From Thermomonas sp. (GTDB taxonomy: Bacteria; Pseudomonadota; Gammaproteobacteria; Xanthomonadales; Xanthomonadaceae), in the NCBI GenBank assembly GCA_016720345.1, contig JADKKV010000005.1, positions 930,001 to 994,000 of the forward strand: DNA of 64,000 nt, written 5' to 3'. Within the stretch, counting starts at the first letter, position 1, and each line of letters opens with the position of its first letter. The position numbers and the translations under genes are program-made. Below the pieces are notes generated by a model. That model saw only the letters and a list, made by a program, of their open reading frames with translations. It was not told the origin of the DNA and searched no databases. Of the stretch, positions 9,746 through 18,704 are shown piece after piece.

Positions 9746-10600
9746 TCACCGGGCCTGCGGCCGTGCCTGCACGCCGGCGAATTCGCCGGATGGATCGTCG
9801 ATCACCGGCGGGTGTTGCCGCACCCGCTTGTGCACCTCCCACAGGCCGCCGCGGCGCACGCACTGGAGCACGATATGGCTGGTGATCCGCCACAGGTCGC
9901 GCAATGGGCGAAAGTGGCTGGGGCGGAAGTCCGGCGCCCCGTGGACCTGGTTGTAGCGCGCCTCGATCGGCACCGACACGCAGCGCGTGCCCAGTTGCTG
10001 TGCGGCGGACATCAGGATCTGCGCCTCGAACACGAAGTCCTCGCCGGGCATGCCGCTGCAGCCAAGCCGGCAAACGTCCGCCGGATACAGGCGCTGCCCG
10101 CTCTGGCTGTCGGCGACCTGGTAGCCGGTGCCCCAGGCGATGCCCCAGTCGCCGAACCGGTTGGCCAGGCGGCGGTGGCGCGGCTGGTTGGCGCGCTTGC
10201 GCAGGCGCGCGCCGATCACGATCCAGCCGCGGAAGCGGTTGCCGGTGGCCAGCAGGCGCGGGATGTCGTCGCCGCTGTGCTGGCCGTCGCCGTCCATCGC
10301 GATCACCGCGTCGAAGCCGCGCCGCAGGGCTTCGGCGAAGCCGTCGCGCAGGCCCGCGCCCTTGCCCATGCGGCGGGCGTGGCGGAGCACCGTGACCGGC
10401 AGGCCGGCCAGCGCGGTGGCGGTGCCGTCGTCGGATCCGTCGTCGATGACGATGACATTCGGACAGTGGCGCAGCGCGCCTTCCACCACGTCGCGGATGC
10501 GCAGGGCCTCGTTGAGGGCGGGGATGACCACGGCGATGCGCTCGGGCGTCAAGGCGGGGGCGGTGACGACGTTCTCCATCCGTACCAGTATGCCAGCCAT
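9746..10600 (-). CDS. family-2 glycosyltransferase
   Basis: GT-A fold glycosyltransferase of about 284 aa. It opens with the nucleotide-sugar region IAVVIPALNEALRIRDVV, then VIDDGSDDGT and the DXD-like MDGDGQHSGDD, and keeps the acceptor-side QRLYP and GEDFVFEAQIL segments. No membrane segments are obvious. The ATG at 10600 and one at 10579 are both possible; neither has a strong Shine-Dalgarno. It lies 40 bases upstream of the chorismatase gene on the same strand, and the pair is probably co-transcribed. Similar genes accompany xanthomonadin clusters, so modification of a pigment or lipid is a reasonable inference. Confidence 0.8.
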   Translation of the reverse strand: MAGILVRMENVVTAPALTPERIAVVIPALNEALRIRDVVEGALRHCPNVIVIDDGSDDGTATALAGLPVTVLRHARRMGKGAGLRDGFAEALRRGFDAVIAMDGDGQHSGDDIPRLLATGNRFRGWIVIGARLRKRANQPRHRRLANRFGDWGIAWGTGYQVADSQSGQRLYPADVCRLGCSGMPGEDFVFEAQILMSAAQQLGTRCVSVPIEARYNQVHGAPDFRPSHFRPLRDLWRITSHIVLQCVRRGGLWEVHKRVRQHPPVIDDPSGEFAGVQARPQAR

Positions 10601-10682
10601 GCCGTTCGTCACGCGCCGCCGCCGCGCCGCGCGCGCTAGCATCGGCCGACTGCCGCGCGGCGGACGGGCGACGAGGATCGGG

Positions 10683-12989
10683 ATGGATGCGAAATACTGG
10701 CTGTTGGGTGCGCTGGCGGTGAGCGGCATGGGCATGGGCGACGCAGCGGCGCAGGTCACCGCGGCCGATTACGAGCGGGCCGCGAAGATGCTGGGCGACC
10801 GCACCGCGCCGCTGGTGGATGGCGGCGTGCGCGGGGTGGCGTGGCTGGACGACGGCAGCGTGGTCTACGGCGCGTCGGCCGGCGGCAAGACTGCATGGCT
10901 GCGCTTCGACCCGGCCAGCGGCACGCCCGCGCCGGCCTTCGACCACAAGGCGCTGGCCGCGGCGATCGACAAGGCCAACCCGAAGGGCAAGCCGGCCGAT
11001 CCCGACAAGCTGATGGCGGGCGGGTTCAAGCGTGATGGCGATGCCCTGCGCATCGACCTGCGCGGCAGCGCCTACCGCTGCGACGCGGCCGGCTGCGCCG
11101 CGTTGGCGAAGCCCGCGTCCGGCACCGAGCCGGGCGCCGCATCGCCAGATGGCAGCCGCGCGGCCTTCGTCCGCGACTGGAACCTGTGGCTGCGCGACCT
11201 CGCCAGCGGCAAGGAGACCCAGCTCACCTTCGACGGCAAGCCCGACTACGGCTACGCCACCGACAACGCCGGCTGGAAGCACACCGACAACGCGATCCTG
11301 GTGTGGTCGCCGGATGGCAACAGGATCGCCACCTTCCAGCAGGACCAGCGCAAGACCAGCACCATGACCCTGGTCGCGACCAATGCGGGTGCGCCGAAGG
11401 TCGAGCAGTGGAAATACCCGTTCGTCGGCGACGAACACATCACCATGATCGAGCGGGTGGTCATCGACCTGTCCGCCGACACCCCGAAAACCGTGCGCCT
11501 GCAGATGCCGCCGGACCAGCACCGTTCCACCTGCAGCGATGACGTGGTCTGCAGCGAGGGCTGGGAAGACGTGCAGTGGGCGAAGGACGGCAAGACCCTG
11601 GCCTTCGTCAGCACCGACCGCGGCCACAAGTCGGCGAAGCTGCGCGTCGCCGACGCCGCCACCGGCGCGGTCCGCGACGTGTTCGAGGAGACCGTGGCCA
11701 CCCAGTACCAGAGCGCGCCCGCGCTGGATTCGGTCAACTGGCGCTACCTGCCGGAAAGCAACGAATTCCTCTGGTTCAGCCAGAAATCGGATTGGGGCCA
11801 CCTGTACCTGCATGACCTGGCCACCGGCAAGCAGAAGCGGCAGCTCACCCGCGGCGACTGGAACGTGGCCAAGGTCGCCCACCTCGATGCCGCCTCGCGC
11901 ACGCTGTGGTTCGAGGGCGTCGGCCGCGAAGCCGGCCGCGACCCGTACTTCGTGCACTTCTACAAGGTCGGCCTGGACGGCGGCGACGTGCAGCTGCTGA
12001 CGCCCGAGGACGCCAACCACGCGATCACCCCGTCGAAGGACGGCAAGCGCTTCGTCGACATCCATTCGACCATCGGCACCGCGCCGGTGGCACTGCTGCG
12101 CGATGCCGACGGCAGGCAGGTGGCGGAACTGGCGCGCGCCGACCTGGCCCGGCTGCAGGCCGCGGGCTGGGTGGCGCCCGAGTCGTTCACGGTGAAGGCG
12201 CGCGACGGCAAGACCGACCTGTACGGCCAGATGTTCAAGCCGTCCGCGTTCGATGCCTCGAGGAAGTACCCGATCATCACCTACATCTATCCGGGCCCGC
12301 AGGTGGGTTCGGTGCGCAGCCGCAGCTTCCAGCCCGCGCATGGCGACCACCAGGCGCTGGCCGAGCTGGGCTTCATCGTCATCGCGGTGGACGGCATGGG
12401 CACGCCGATGCGCAGCAAGTCCTTCCAGGACGCGTGGTACGGCGACATGATCGACAACACCCTGCCGGACCAGGTGGCGGCGCTGAAGCAACTGGCGGCC
12501 AGGCATCCGTGGATCGATGCCGCCCGCACCGGCATCTGGGGCCATTCCGGTGGCGGCAACGCCACCGCGACCGCGCTGTTCCGCTACCCGGACGTGTACA
12601 AGGTCGGCATCGCCGAATCCGGCAACCATGACAACCTGCTGTACGAGGACGACTGGGCGGAGCGCTACCACGGCCTGCTGGAGAAGAAGGCCGACGGCAC
12701 CAGCAACTACACCGGCCAGGACAATGCCGCGTACGCGAAGAACCTCAAGGGCAAGCTGTTCCTGCTGCACGGCATGATGGACGACAACGTGCCGCCGCAG
12801 ATGACCCTGCTGGTGGTGGATGCGCTGGTCAAGGCCAACAAGGACTTCGACCTGCTGCTGCTGCCGCATGCGCGCCACGGCTTCGGCGCGGACAGCTACT
12901 ACGTCATGCGCCGGCGCTGGGACTACTTCGTCAGGCACCTGCTGGGCGTCGAGCCGCCACCGCAGTTCGAGCTGAAGCCGGCGATGTAG
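10683..12989 (+). CDS. dipeptidyl-peptidase IV family serine peptidase (S9)
   Basis: Secreted or periplasmic prolyl dipeptidase of 768 aa. A signal peptide (WLLGALAVSGMGMGDAAAQ) precedes an N-terminal beta-propeller (about 50-500) with typical WSPDGNRIATFQQDQR and DVQWAKDGKTLAFVS blades. A C-terminal alpha/beta-hydrolase domain follows. The catalytic residues are visible: S622 in WGHSGGGNA, an Asp at 700 or 701 in MMDDNVPP and H732 in HARHGFG. The nucleophile elbow GHSGGG differs from the classical GWSYGG of DPP IV but is known in bacterial relatives. The ATG at 10683 is preferred because it directly precedes the signal peptide. Confidence 0.9.
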   Translation: MDAKYWLLGALAVSGMGMGDAAAQVTAADYERAAKMLGDRTAPLVDGGVRGVAWLDDGSVVYGASAGGKTAWLRFDPASGTPAPAFDHKALAAAIDKANPKGKPADPDKLMAGGFKRDGDALRIDLRGSAYRCDAAGCAALAKPASGTEPGAASPDGSRAAFVRDWNLWLRDLASGKETQLTFDGKPDYGYATDNAGWKHTDNAILVWSPDGNRIATFQQDQRKTSTMTLVATNAGAPKVEQWKYPFVGDEHITMIERVVIDLSADTPKTVRLQMPPDQHRSTCSDDVVCSEGWEDVQWAKDGKTLAFVSTDRGHKSAKLRVADAATGAVRDVFEETVATQYQSAPALDSVNWRYLPESNEFLWFSQKSDWGHLYLHDLATGKQKRQLTRGDWNVAKVAHLDAASRTLWFEGVGREAGRDPYFVHFYKVGLDGGDVQLLTPEDANHAITPSKDGKRFVDIHSTIGTAPVALLRDADGRQVAELARADLARLQAAGWVAPESFTVKARDGKTDLYGQMFKPSAFDASRKYPIITYIYPGPQVGSVRSRSFQPAHGDHQALAELGFIVIAVDGMGTPMRSKSFQDAWYGDMIDNTLPDQVAALKQLAARHPWIDAARTGIWGHSGGGNATATALFRYPDVYKVGIAESGNHDNLLYEDDWAERYHGLLEKKADGTSNYTGQDNAAYAKNLKGKLFLLHGMMDDNVPPQMTLLVVDALVKANKDFDLLLLPHARHGFGADSYYVMRRRWDYFVRHLLGVEPPPQFELKPAM

Positions 12990-13000
12990 TGCATTGCGCA

Positions 13001-13071
13001 GCGGCGGGGCCGCCCGGAGTTCGCGCAGCGGCATTTGGAGCCGCGTAGCGAATTCCGGGCGGCCTCGCCGC
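13001..13071. repeat. REP-like palindromic element, family 1, copy B
   Basis: Arms of 24 bp at 13001-13024 and 13048-13071 pair with two mismatches around a core hairpin GCGGC-atttgga-GCCGC. It matches copies A (661-727) and C (13783-13853). It lies between the DPP IV stop and the UPF0114 gene and may stabilise or terminate the upstream mRNA. Confidence 0.8.
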
Positions 13072-13149
13072 ATCCGTCTTAACGACCGCGCGCTTGGCAG
13101 GGTCAAGTTCGCCCGCTACCCTGCGCGGGCTTTCCGCCCAAGGCCACCC

Positions 13150-13773
13150 ATGTCCAACGATTCGCAACGCCTGAACCCGCTGCCCGCGCTGATCTTCTCC
13201 TCGCGCTGGCTGCAGCTGCCGCTGTACCTCGGCCTGATCGTGGCGCAGGGCGTGTACGTGTTCCTGTTCCTGAAGGAGCTTTCGCACCTGGTCACAGACA
13301 TCAGGATCCTGGACGAGCAGGAGGTGATGCTGCTGGTGCTGGGCCTGATCGACGTGGTGATGATCAGCAACCTGCTGATGATGGTGATCGTCGGCGGCTA
13401 CGAGACCTTCATCTCGCGGATGCGCCTGGAGCGCCACCCGGACCAGCCGGAATGGCTGAGCCACGTCAACGCCAGCGTGCTCAAGGTCAAGCTGGCGATG
13501 GCGATCATCGGGATCTCCTCGATCCACCTGCTGAAGACCTTCATCGAGGCCGGCACCCTGGATGGGATGCCGCTGTGCGGCACGCCGGTGGCCTTCGCTC
13601 CGCCGAAGGACGCGCTGGCCGCCGGCTACGCCGGGGTCAGCTGCAACAAGGTCAGCGCCACCGGCGTGATGTGGCAGACCATCATCCACACCATCTTCAT
13701 CCTGTCCGCGCTGGGCATCGCCTGGACCGACAAGGTGATGTCGGCCACGCCGGGCAAGCGCGCCGCGCACTGA
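13150..13773 (+). CDS. UPF0114 (YqhA-type) inner-membrane protein
   Basis: 207-aa protein of the TIGR00645/UPF0114 family, function unknown. It shows about four hydrophobic segments: residues 22-42 (LQLPLYLGLIVAQGVYVFLF), 62-86, 118-136 (VKLAMAIIGISSIHLLKTF) and 178-196. The loop GGYETFISRMRLE between segments 2 and 3 is the family's most conserved part. ATG 13150 starts MSNDSQRLNPLPALIFSSRW, as in relatives. It is bracketed by two REP-like palindromes and transcribed with uvrD downstream in the same direction. Confidence 0.87.
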   Translation: MSNDSQRLNPLPALIFSSRWLQLPLYLGLIVAQGVYVFLFLKELSHLVTDIRILDEQEVMLLVLGLIDVVMISNLLMMVIVGGYETFISRMRLERHPDQPEWLSHVNASVLKVKLAMAIIGISSIHLLKTFIEAGTLDGMPLCGTPVAFAPPKDALAAGYAGVSCNKVSATGVMWQTIIHTIFILSALGIAWTDKVMSATPGKRAAH

Positions 13774-13782
13774 TGCCCGGAC

Positions 13783-13853
13783 GGGCGACGATCGCCGGGC
13801 ATTCGCCAAGCGGCTCGAAATGCCGCTGCGCGAACGCCCGGCCATCGCCGCCC
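13783..13853. repeat. REP-like palindromic element, family 1, copy C (inverted)
   Basis: 24-bp arms at 13783-13806 and 13830-13853 match at 21 positions. Its reverse complement aligns with copies A and B through the core ttcgcgcagcggcatttcgagccgc. It lies just after the UPF0114 stop and before the uvrD start. Confidence 0.78.
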
Positions 13854-13898
13854 TCGCTTGTCGAGGTCATGGGTGGTGCGCGCCGTTAGAATGGCGGC

Positions 13899-16103
13899 AT
13901 GGATGTCTCCCACCTCCTCGACGGGCTGAACCCGGCCCAGCGCGAGGCCGTGTCCGCCGCGCCGGGCCACTATCTCGTCCTCGCCGGCGCCGGTTCCGGC
14001 AAGACCCGCGTGCTCACCCACCGCATCGCCTGGCTGCACGAGGTCTACGGCGTGCCGATGCACGGCATCCTCGCGGTCACCTTCACCAACAAGGCGGCCG
14101 GCGAGATGCGCGCGCGCATCGCCCAGCAGCTGGGTGGCGAACCGCGCGGGATGTGGGTGGGCACCTTCCACGGCATCGCCCATCGGCTGCTGCGCCTGCA
14201 CTGGCAGGACGCGAAGTTGCCGGAAAGCTTCCAGGTGCTGGATTCCGACGACCAGCAGCGGCTGGTCAAGCGCGTGGCGCAGGCGCTGGAGATCGACGAG
14301 GCGCGCTTCCCGCCGCGGCAGATCGCGTGGTGGATCAACGCGCAGAAGGACGAAGGGCGCAGGCCGCAGCATATCCAGCCGGAAGCGGACGAGTGGGGCA
14401 GCGTGATGCTGCGCGCCTACACCGAATACCAGCTGCGCTGCGAACGCGCCGGGCTGGTCGATTTCGCCGAACTGCTGCTGCGCGCGCATGAAGTGCTGCG
14501 CGACACGCCGGCGTTGCTGGCGCATTACCGGCACCGCTTCGGCCAGTTGCTGGTCGACGAATTCCAGGACACCAACGCGATCCAGTACGGCTTCGTGCGC
14601 CTGCTTGCCGGCGAGACCGGGCAGGCGGCTTCTGGGCACGTCTTCGTGGTCGGCGACGACGACCAGGCCATCTACGGCTGGCGCGGGGCGAAGGTGGAGA
14701 ACGTGCAGCGCTTCCTGCGCGACTACCCGGGTGCGGTCACCCTGAAGCTCGAGCAGAACTACCGCTCCAGCGCGAACATCCTCAACGCCGCCAACGCGGT
14801 GATCGCGCACAACGACGATCGACTCGGCAAGCAGCTGTGGACCGATGCCGGCGAAGGCGAGCCGATCGACGTGTACGCCGCCTACAACGAGGTCGACGAA
14901 GCGCGTTACGCGATCGAGCGCATCGCCCAGTGGGTGCGCGACGGCGGCAGCCACGGCGAGGCCGCGATCCTGTACCGCAGCAACGCGCAGTCGCGTGCGT
15001 TCGAAGAGGCGTTGCTGGCGGCGCAGATCCCGTATCGCGTGTATGGCGGCATGCGCTTCTTCGAGCGCGCCGAGATCAAGGACACCCTGGCCTACCTGCG
15101 GCTGGTCGCCAACCGCGACGACGACGCGGCGTTCGAGCGCGCGGTCAACACGCCGACCCGCGGCATCGGCGGACGCACCCTCGACGAGGTGCGCCTGTGC
15201 GCGCGCGAACACGGCGTCTCGCTGTGGGGCGCGGTGCAGAAGCTGTGCACGCAAAGCGTGCTCGCCGCGCGCGCGCGCAATGCGCTGGCGGCGTTCGAGC
15301 GCCTGATCGATGCGCTGGCGGTGGAAACCGCTTCGATGCCGCTGCAGGAAAAGATCGACCACGTGCTCGCGCGCAGCGGCCTGCGCCTGCATTACGAGAA
15401 CGAGTCGCGCGGGCAGCTGGATTCGCGCACCGACAACCTGGACGAACTGGTCTCGGTCGCCTCGCGCTTCCGCCGCGGCGACGACGAAGACGCCGCGCAG
15501 ATGAGCGAACTGGTGGCGTTCCTCAGCTATGCCTCGCTGGAAGCCGGCGAAGGGCAGGCGCAGGCAGGCGCGGATGGCGTGCAGCTGATGACCCTGCACA
15601 GCGCCAAGGGCCTGGAATTCCCGCTGGTGTTCCTGGCCGGCCTGGAGGAAGGCCTGTTCCCGAACATGCGCTCCGCCGAAGAGCCCGGCCGGATGGCCGA
15701 GGAACGCCGGCTGGCCTACGTCGGCATCACCCGCGCGCGGCAGCAGCTGGTGCTCAGCCACGCCGAGACCCGGCGCATCCACGGCAGCGACATGTACGGC
15801 CTGCCGTCGCGGTTCCTGCGCGAGATCCCGAAGGCCCTGCTGCGCGAGATCCGCCCGAAGCCGCAGGTCGCGCGCGGGGGTTACGCAATGCAGGCGAATC
15901 GCTTCACCCCGCGCGATCGCGGGCATGCAGCGCTCGAGGCATCGCCAGTGCGGCTGGGCGCGAACGTGCGCCATCCCACCTTCGGCACCGGTTTCGTCAC
16001 CGATGTCGAGGGCAGCGGCGCGCACGCGCGGGTGCAGGTGAACTTCGAGGACGCCGGCAGCAAGTGGCTGGTGTTGGCCTACGCCAACCTGACCCCCGCG
16101 TAG
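13899..16103 (+). CDS. uvrD: DNA helicase II (UvrD)
   Basis: Superfamily-1A 3'-5' DNA helicase of 734 aa acting in nucleotide-excision and mismatch repair. It shows the Q motif LNPAQREAV, Walker A AGAGSGKTRVLTHR (about 30-43), AVTFTNKAAGEMR (Ia), LLVDEFQDTN (II), GDDDQAIYGWRGA (III), LEQNYRSSANIL (IV), LMTLHSAKGLEFPLVFLAGLE (V) and EERRLAYVGITRARQQL (VI). The C-terminal tail has the usual RNA-polymerase-interacting region (VRHPTFGTGFVTDVEGSG, then VLAYANL). The length is normal for UvrD. Confidence 0.96.
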   Translation: MDVSHLLDGLNPAQREAVSAAPGHYLVLAGAGSGKTRVLTHRIAWLHEVYGVPMHGILAVTFTNKAAGEMRARIAQQLGGEPRGMWVGTFHGIAHRLLRLHWQDAKLPESFQVLDSDDQQRLVKRVAQALEIDEARFPPRQIAWWINAQKDEGRRPQHIQPEADEWGSVMLRAYTEYQLRCERAGLVDFAELLLRAHEVLRDTPALLAHYRHRFGQLLVDEFQDTNAIQYGFVRLLAGETGQAASGHVFVVGDDDQAIYGWRGAKVENVQRFLRDYPGAVTLKLEQNYRSSANILNAANAVIAHNDDRLGKQLWTDAGEGEPIDVYAAYNEVDEARYAIERIAQWVRDGGSHGEAAILYRSNAQSRAFEEALLAAQIPYRVYGGMRFFERAEIKDTLAYLRLVANRDDDAAFERAVNTPTRGIGGRTLDEVRLCAREHGVSLWGAVQKLCTQSVLAARARNALAAFERLIDALAVETASMPLQEKIDHVLARSGLRLHYENESRGQLDSRTDNLDELVSVASRFRRGDDEDAAQMSELVAFLSYASLEAGEGQAQAGADGVQLMTLHSAKGLEFPLVFLAGLEEGLFPNMRSAEEPGRMAEERRLAYVGITRARQQLVLSHAETRRIHGSDMYGLPSRFLREIPKALLREIRPKPQVARGGYAMQANRFTPRDRGHAALEASPVRLGANVRHPTFGTGFVTDVEGSGAHARVQVNFEDAGSKWLVLAYANLTPA

Positions 16104-16134
16104 GCCGGCAGCGCGCACGCGGTCGCACGCGGGT

Positions 16135-16160
16135 GTAACCAAACGCGCCCCACCGACGAA
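16135..16160 (+). promoter_or_regulatory. SigF-type ECF promoter of the bufferin operon
   Basis: GTAACC at 16135-16140 and CGAA at 16157-16160 are separated by 16 bases. This is the GTAACC-N16-CGAA layout I know for promoters of the Caulobacter ECF sigma factor SigF, which drives bufferin genes there. A sigma/anti-sigma pair is encoded at the end of this same operon, so autoregulation is likely. The expected transcript start is near 16166-16168. Confidence 0.72.
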
Positions 16161-16163
16161 TCC

Positions 16164-16200
16164 TCCTGTGCAACCCGAGTGGCGGGTTGCGCCCACAGGA
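16164..16200 (+). promoter_or_regulatory. leader hairpin overlapping the bufA Shine-Dalgarno
   Basis: Inner stem GCAACCCG (16170-16177) pairs perfectly with CGGGTTGC (16183-16190) around loop AGTGG. Outer arms TCCTGT (16164-16169) and ACAGGA (16195-16200) extend it across a 4-base bulge. The outer arm contains most of the ribosome-binding AGGAG (16197-16201). If transcription starts near 16167, part of the outer arm is missing and the inner stem would sit at the mRNA 5' end. Confidence 0.6.
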
Positions 16201-16208
16201 GAATCCCG

Positions 16209-16535
16209 ATGTCCGATCTGCGTACCCCCGCCCTGACCGCCGCCGCGCTTGCCGCGGTCCTGGGTTCTGCCTTGCTGGGCGCCGTCACCCCGGCCCAGGC
16301 CGGCGACAAGGCGATGGCCAAGGAGAAGTGCTACGGCGTGGCGATGGCTGGCAAGAACGACTGCGCCGCCGGCCCCGGCACCAGTTGCGCCGGCACCTCG
16401 AAGAGCGACCACCAGGCGAATGCCTGGAAGTACGTTGCCGCCGGCACCTGCACCAAGACCGCCTCCAAGACCTCGCCGACCGGCAAGGGCCAGCTGGCGG
16501 CGTTCGAAGCCACGATGCCCGCCAAGGCGATGTGA
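16209..16535 (+). CDS. bufA: bufferin precursor peptide (DUF2282)
   Basis: Precursor of a copper/metal-binding RiPP. The 108-aa protein has a signal peptide ([23 protein letters not shown], mature start near residue 32). A DUF2282 core of about 50 residues has four cysteines, C41, C52, C60 and C81, in the family arrangement [24 protein letters not shown] and AGTCTKT. In studied bufferins two cysteines are modified by the MNIO enzyme (to thiooxazole-type rings) and the product buffers copper in the periplasm. ATG 16209 has AGGAGA at 7 bases. It is the first gene of a six-gene operon under a SigF-like promoter. Confidence 0.92.
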   Translation: MSDLRTPALTAAALAAVLGSALLGAVTPAQAGDKAMAKEKCYGVAMAGKNDCAAGPGTSCAGTSKSDHQANAWKYVAAGTCTKTASKTSPTGKGQLAAFEATMPAKAM

Positions 16536-16543
16536 GCCCGCTG

Positions 16544-17431
16544 ATGCGCGCCAGTGCCACCCTCCCCCGCGCCGGCGCGCCCGGCCCCGGCCTGCCCATG
16601 CAGGCCGGGATCGGTTTCAAGCCGGAGCATTTCGATGCGCTGATGGCCGATCCCGCACCGCCGGCCTTCGTCGAGGTGCATGCGGAGAATTATTTCGGCG
16701 ATGGCGGCCTGCCGCATCGCCAACTGGCGGCGCTGTGCGGTCGCACGGCGCTGTCGGTGCATGGCGTGGGGCTGTCGATCGGCGGCCACGACCCGCTGGA
16801 TCGCACCCACCTGCAGCGCCTGCGCAGGTTGCTCGAGCGGCATCCGGCCGCGCAGTTCTCCGAGCACCTGGCGTGGTCCAGCCACGACGGCGTCCACTAC
16901 CCGGACCTGTTGCCGCTTCGCTACGACGACGCCGGCCTGCGCCGCGTGTGCAGCCACGTCGGCGAGGTGCAGGACCTGCTGGGCCGGCGGATGCTGCTGG
17001 AAAACCCGAGCACCTATCTCGAATTCGAAGCCGCCGACCACGCCGAGGCCGGCTTCCTGGCCGAGGTCGTGCGCCGCAGCGGCTGCGGCCTGCTGCTGGA
17101 CGTCAACAATGCCTATGTCAGCTGCCGCAACCATGGCCGCGACGTGCGTACCTACCTCGCCGGATTGCCGCTGCACGCGGTGGGCGAGATCCACCTGGCC
17201 GGGCACGCAACGGTGGCGGACCACGACGGCGGGCACCTGCTGGTGGACGATCACGGTGCGCCGGTTGCCGATGCGGTGTGGTCCCTGTACCGCGAGGTGC
17301 TGGCGCAGGTCGGCCTGGTGCCGACCCTGGTCGAATGGGACACCGACGTTCCCGATTACCCGGTGCTGCGCGCACAGGCGGCGCTTGCCGATGCCTGCCT
17401 GCGCGACGCAGCGACGGCGGTGGCGGCATGA
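16544..17431 (+). CDS. bufB: DUF692 multinuclear iron oxidase (BufB)
   Basis: TIM-barrel enzyme of the MNIO (DUF692) family that should modify cysteines of the BufA core. The 295-aa protein carries the expected metal-ligand motifs: VEVHAENYF (E48), SVHG (H73), SEHLAW (E107, H108), LLENPSTYL (E153), LLLDVNNAYV (D186, N188), EIHLAGH (E215, H217, H221) and EWDTDVP (E264, D266). It begins 8 bases after bufA, and its TGA overlaps the ATG of the next gene. Confidence 0.93.
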   Translation: MRASATLPRAGAPGPGLPMQAGIGFKPEHFDALMADPAPPAFVEVHAENYFGDGGLPHRQLAALCGRTALSVHGVGLSIGGHDPLDRTHLQRLRRLLERHPAAQFSEHLAWSSHDGVHYPDLLPLRYDDAGLRRVCSHVGEVQDLLGRRMLLENPSTYLEFEAADHAEAGFLAEVVRRSGCGLLLDVNNAYVSCRNHGRDVRTYLAGLPLHAVGEIHLAGHATVADHDGGHLLVDDHGAPVADAVWSLYREVLAQVGLVPTLVEWDTDVPDYPVLRAQAALADACLRDAATAVAA

Positions 17432-18219
17432 ACGGACACGCCGATTTCGCCGCCGGCCTGCTACGACCCGAGCGGCCGGCCCCGCAGGCGCTGCATGCCG
17501 CGGATCCGCAGGCGCGCGAGCATCGCTACGCGGTCTATCGCAACAACACGACCAGTGCCCTGATTGCCGCGTTCGCCGCGGCCTATCCGGTGCTGCGCGC
17601 GCTGCTGGGCGTGGACGGCTTCGCCCACCTCGCGCGCGAATGCGCGCGCGCAACCCCGCCGCGCACGCCGGTGCTGGCCGAATACGTGCAGGTCTTGCCC
17701 GGCTTCCTCGCCACCACCCCGCTGCCGGCGACACTGCCGTACCTGGTTGATGTCGCCCGGCTGGAAGCGGCCTGCCTGCGCGTGTTCCACGCCGCCGATG
17801 CCGACGCCTTGCCGGCCGCAGCCTGGCACGCGCTGCAGGCGGATCCGCAGCGGCTTGGGCAGGCGCGCGTGTTGCTGCACCCGGCCTGCGCATGGCTGGC
17901 CTGCACCCATGCGGCGGCCGACCTGTGGCTTGCGCACATGCGCGCGGCGCACCCGGAACTGGCCGAACTGGACCAGGTCGATGCCTACGCTGCGCAGGAC
18001 GCGCTGGCCTGGCGCGACCCGACGGGGCGGGTGCAGGTCGACGCGCTGCCGAGCGGTTGCGCGCTGGCGCTGGATGCGCTGCAGCGCGGCGCACCGCTGC
18101 TGCAGGCAGTGGCGGCGTTGTCCCCGCAGGCTTGCGCCGCGTTGCTGGCGCACCTGGCCGGCGATGGCCTGGCGGTTGCCGTGCAACCCGATCCAGACGG
18201 CCTCGCGGAGGTGTCATGA
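17428..18219 (+). CDS. bufC: DUF2063 partner protein of the RiPP maturase (BufC)
   Basis: 263-aa protein with an N-terminal DUF2063 domain: FAAGLLRPE, then YRNNTTSALIAAFAAAYPVLRALLG. The rest is helical and Ala-rich. In bufferin and related MNIO systems this partner binds the precursor and hands it to the DUF692 enzyme. Both ends overlap neighbours by ATGA (bufB stop at 17429-17431; next ATG at 18216), so expression is tightly coupled. Confidence 0.88.
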   Translation: MNGHADFAAGLLRPERPAPQALHAADPQAREHRYAVYRNNTTSALIAAFAAAYPVLRALLGVDGFAHLARECARATPPRTPVLAEYVQVLPGFLATTPLPATLPYLVDVARLEAACLRVFHAADADALPAAAWHALQADPQRLGQARVLLHPACAWLACTHAAADLWLAHMRAAHPELAELDQVDAYAAQDALAWRDPTGRVQVDALPSGCALALDALQRGAPLLQAVAALSPQACAALLAHLAGDGLAVAVQPDPDGLAEVS

Positions 18220-18704
18220 GTACGACATTTGCACGGCATGCCGCGCCCGTCGCTTCGAGCTGGGTAGCGGAAGCCATCGGCTGGCTCGCGCGCATCGGCC
18301 TGGCGTTCACGTTCTGGCTGTCCGGGCAGACCAAGATCGAGGGCCTGGTGCTGGATCCGCTGGCGCTGCAGGTGCAGTGGGGCTGGCCGCAGGTCAGCGC
18401 GTCGGCGCTGGAACTGTTCCGCAGCGAATACGCGTTGCCGCTGTTGCCGCCGGAGTGGGCGGCGTTGCTCGCCGCCGGCGCGGAGCATGTGCTGCCGCTG
18501 CTGTTGCTGCTGGGACTGGGCACGCGGCTGGCCGCACTGGGCATCCTCGGCATGACCCTGGTGATCCAGGTGTTCGTGTATCCGCTGGCGTTCCCGACCC
18601 ACGCGCTGTGGGCCGCCGCCGCGCTCTACCTGCTCGCCCACGGCGGTGGCCGGGTGGCCCTCGATCGCCTGCTGGCCGGGCGGCTCCGGCAGCAGGGTGC
18701 ATGA
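18216..18704 (+). CDS. DoxX-family membrane protein
   Basis: 162-aa integral membrane protein of the DoxX type. The conserved N-terminal ARIGLAFTFWLSGQTKIEG is followed by a periplasmic loop, then segments AEHVLPLLLLLGLGTRLAALG, MTLVIQVFVYPLAF and a fourth near ALWAAAALYLLAHGG. DoxX genes are regular members of bufferin operons; an electron-transfer or thiol-redox role has been suggested but is not shown by the sequence. It overlaps both neighbours by four bases. Confidence 0.87.
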   Translation: MSTTFARHAAPVASSWVAEAIGWLARIGLAFTFWLSGQTKIEGLVLDPLALQVQWGWPQVSASALELFRSEYALPLLPPEWAALLAAGAEHVLPLLLLLGLGTRLAALGILGMTLVIQVFVYPLAFPTHALWAAAALYLLAHGGGRVALDRLLAGRLRQQGA

